Shown here: piece after piece, positions 62,760-64,000 of the stretch
Numbering within the stretch: position 1 is the first letter of the stretch
How the letters are laid out: each line of letters opens with the position of its first letter
Source: Litoreibacter halocynthiae
Lineage (GTDB): Bacteria; Pseudomonadota; Alphaproteobacteria; Rhodobacterales; Rhodobacteraceae
Direction: 5' to 3'
Assembly (NCBI RefSeq): GCF_004365635.1
Contig: NZ_SOBH01000003.1
Span: 620,001-684,000, forward strand
DNA length: 64,000 nt
Notes under the pieces: generated by a model
The model's input: only the letters and a program-made list of their open reading frames with translations
Databases searched by the model: none
What the model was told of the DNA's origin: nothing
Position numbers and translations under genes: made by a program

Positions 62760-63743
62760 ATGAAAAAGCTCCTCGAAGGTATCAAAGCAAATAACTTTGT
62801 GATCGTGGGGCGGGCGGGTATGGATTTTTTCCCTGATCCACCCGGCACCAAGACCGAAGATGGCGTGATGTTTACGGCGAGCCTTGGTGGCTCGTCGGCC
62901 AATATCGCGGCGGGGATCTGCAAGCTTGGGGGCAAGGCTGCTTTGGTCACGAGGGTCAGCGATGACAGTATCGGGCGCTATTGCGCGAACCAGTTGAAGC
63001 ATTACGGGGTAGACACACGCTACGTGACGCCCGTTGGCGGTGAATTCCGCAATTCGCTGGCCGTGTATGAAAGCCGTGTCGACGACCACCAGTCGGTCAT
63101 CTACCGCAATGGCGCCGCCGATTTTCAGATGGATGAAAGCGACGTTGCTGCAGTGGATTACAGCCAGTATGGCGCGCTGATCACGGCGGGTACTGTCTTT
63201 GCGGCCGAGCCGTCGCGGACGGCCACCTTCAAGTCCTTCGCCTTGGCCAAGCAGGCCGGTTTGCCGATCATTTTTGATGTGGATTACCGCCCGTATTCAT
63301 GGCCGTCCCCGCAAGTGGCGGAAGAGGTTCTGAGCCGCGCTGCGACCGAGTGCGACATGATCGTGGGCAATGACGAAGAATTTGGCTTCATGGCCGGCGA
63401 TATTTCCAAAGGCCTTGATAAAGCCCGCGCCTTGTCTGAAAGCACGGCCAAAATCGTTGTGTATAAAATGGGCCACGAAGGAGCGATCACCTTTGCGCAA
63501 GGCTATGAAATTCGAACAGGTATCTATCCCGTCGAGGCGCTGAAGCCCACAGGTGCTGGTGACAGCTTCATGGCTGGAATGATGACATCTCTTGCCGAAG
63601 GGTATGAGCTGGAAGACGCAATTTTGCGAGGGTCTGCCTGTGCCTCAATCACAGTGTCGCGTCCCGGGTGTGCTCCGGCTATGGCTGATACACCTACACT
63701 CGACAAATTCTTGGCCGACCACCCCGGTCCAACCGACGCTTGA
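62760..63743 (+). CDS. iolC: 5-Dehydro-2-deoxygluconokinase
   Basis: IolC phosphorylates 2-deoxy-5-keto-gluconate in inositol catabolism. It is a PfkB/ribokinase-family kinase of 327 aa. ATG 62760 gives MKKLLEGIKANNFVIVGRAG; GGSSANIAAGICKLGGKAAL near 40 is the first PfkB signature, and KPTGAGDSFMAG near 262 holds the anion hole and the catalytic Asp. It lies 38 bases after iolD and 12 before iolB, in the same operon. Confidence 0.95.
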   Translation: MKKLLEGIKANNFVIVGRAGMDFFPDPPGTKTEDGVMFTASLGGSSANIAAGICKLGGKAALVTRVSDDSIGRYCANQLKHYGVDTRYVTPVGGEFRNSLAVYESRVDDHQSVIYRNGAADFQMDESDVAAVDYSQYGALITAGTVFAAEPSRTATFKSFALAKQAGLPIIFDVDYRPYSWPSPQVAEEVLSRAATECDMIVGNDEEFGFMAGDISKGLDKARALSESTAKIVVYKMGHEGAITFAQGYEIRTGIYPVEALKPTGAGDSFMAGMMTSLAEGYELEDAILRGSACASITVSRPGCAPAMADTPTLDKFLADHPGPTDA

Positions 63744-63755
63744 AGGAGCTTCTCC

Positions 63756-64000
63756 ATGCATATCGCCCCGTTTGACAACCAGAACAAACCGATCGTGGAT
63801 GTCGAGGATCCGACCGTACCGCTGAACTATTTCAATATCGTCAAGCTGAAGAAAGGCGAGGCGTTTGAATATGCCGTTCCGGGATACGAGACCTGCATCG
63901 TACCGGCGACAGGCACAGTGGATGTCGATATCGAAGGCTTTAAGGCGGACGCGCTGGGGCATCGCGTCGAAGACGTCTGGGACGGCGAGCCGGAAGGCGT
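63756..64000 (+). CDS. iolB: 5-Deoxy-glucuronate isomerase, 5' part
   Basis: IolB isomerises 5-deoxy-glucuronate to 2-deoxy-5-keto-gluconate, the IolC substrate. Only the first 81 codons are in the window; the gene runs off the right edge. The opening NYFNIVKLKKGEAFEYAVPGYE and the segment CIVPATGTVDVDI are typical of the cupin-fold family, which has about 260-270 aa. An AAGGAG site precedes ATG 63756. iolA and other pathway genes may follow outside the window. Confidence 0.92.
   Translation, partial: MHIAPFDNQNKPIVDVEDPTVPLNYFNIVKLKKGEAFEYAVPGYETCIVPATGTVDVDIEGFKADALGHRVEDVWDGEPEG

Noticed and set aside
1-64000. CRISPR arrays, prophage or complete insertion sequence
   Set aside because: No regularly spaced repeats, phage structural genes or intact transposase were seen. 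The only mobile-element trace is the broken serine recombinase.

Overview
The window looks like the chromosome of a marine alphaproteobacterium of the Rhodobacterales (Roseobacter group). This rests on the fairly high GC content, the trpF-trpB pair with trpA elsewhere, the five-step histidine pathway with HutF and HutG, GcvT-fused demethylases beside an MttB-like protein, and several solute transport operons. No virus, plasmid origin or CRISPR array is visible.

Layout. (1) 1-15 kb is mostly housekeeping: trpF (cut by the window edge) and trpB, two DUF genes with a serine hydrolase and pth, an MgtC/DUF4010 membrane protein, rplY, an MFS transporter, an LldD-type flavoenzyme, trpA, ychF and tRNA-Ser(GCT). 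A two-gene cassette of unknown function (10,256-11,889) sits between lldD and trpA. (2) 15-25 kb handles methylated amines and amino acids. It holds a tRNA-flanking stretch with a decayed HEPN-like fragment, a GcvT-family demethylase, an MttB-like protein with a divergent GcvA-like regulator, 5-formyl-THF cyclo-ligase, a broken nitronate monooxygenase gene, a DSD1-type PLP enzyme and a dimethylarginine hydrolase. (3) 24.7-34 kb is the hut locus. hutI-H-G-U run leftward and continue into a Rieske oxygenase and a PhyH-family dioxygenase; hutF-hutC run rightward from the same control region. (4) 34-35.9 kb is a gene graveyard with pieces of a serine recombinase, an SDR, a sugar ABC ATPase and a Na+/H+ antiporter joined end to end. 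(5) 35.9-39.3 kb is a leftward set: histidine kinase, FixJ-like regulator, exported HbpS/GlcG-like protein and exported ankyrin protein. (6) 39.6-42.6 kb has three overlapping catabolic genes (diaminopropionate ammonia-lyase-like, M24 peptidase-like, Asp/Glu racemase or EutA-like), followed by an MFS exporter. (7) 44.6-64 kb has two adjacent sugar/polyol modules. The first is LacI-xylA-TIM barrel-Gfo/Idh plus a complete ABC importer. The second is an inositol module: ABC importer, LacI regulator, Gfo/Idh, iolE, iolG and divergent iolD-iolC-iolB (cut by the window edge).

How the parts work together. The inositol module appears to be governed by a LacI regulator acting on a TGCAACCGGTTGCA palindrome that occurs before the transporter operon and again between iolG and iolD. 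The hut locus is probably controlled by HutC through a palindrome between hutI and hutF. The demethylase region gets a one-carbon theme from GcvT domains, MttB and 5-formyl-THF cyclo-ligase.

The best candidates for something undescribed are the oxygenase pair inside the hut operon (possibly for methylated imidazoles), the 10.3-11.9 kb two-gene membrane/coiled-coil cassette, and the kinase-regulator-HbpS-ankyrin set. Functions are assigned by reading the proteins; no database search was run.
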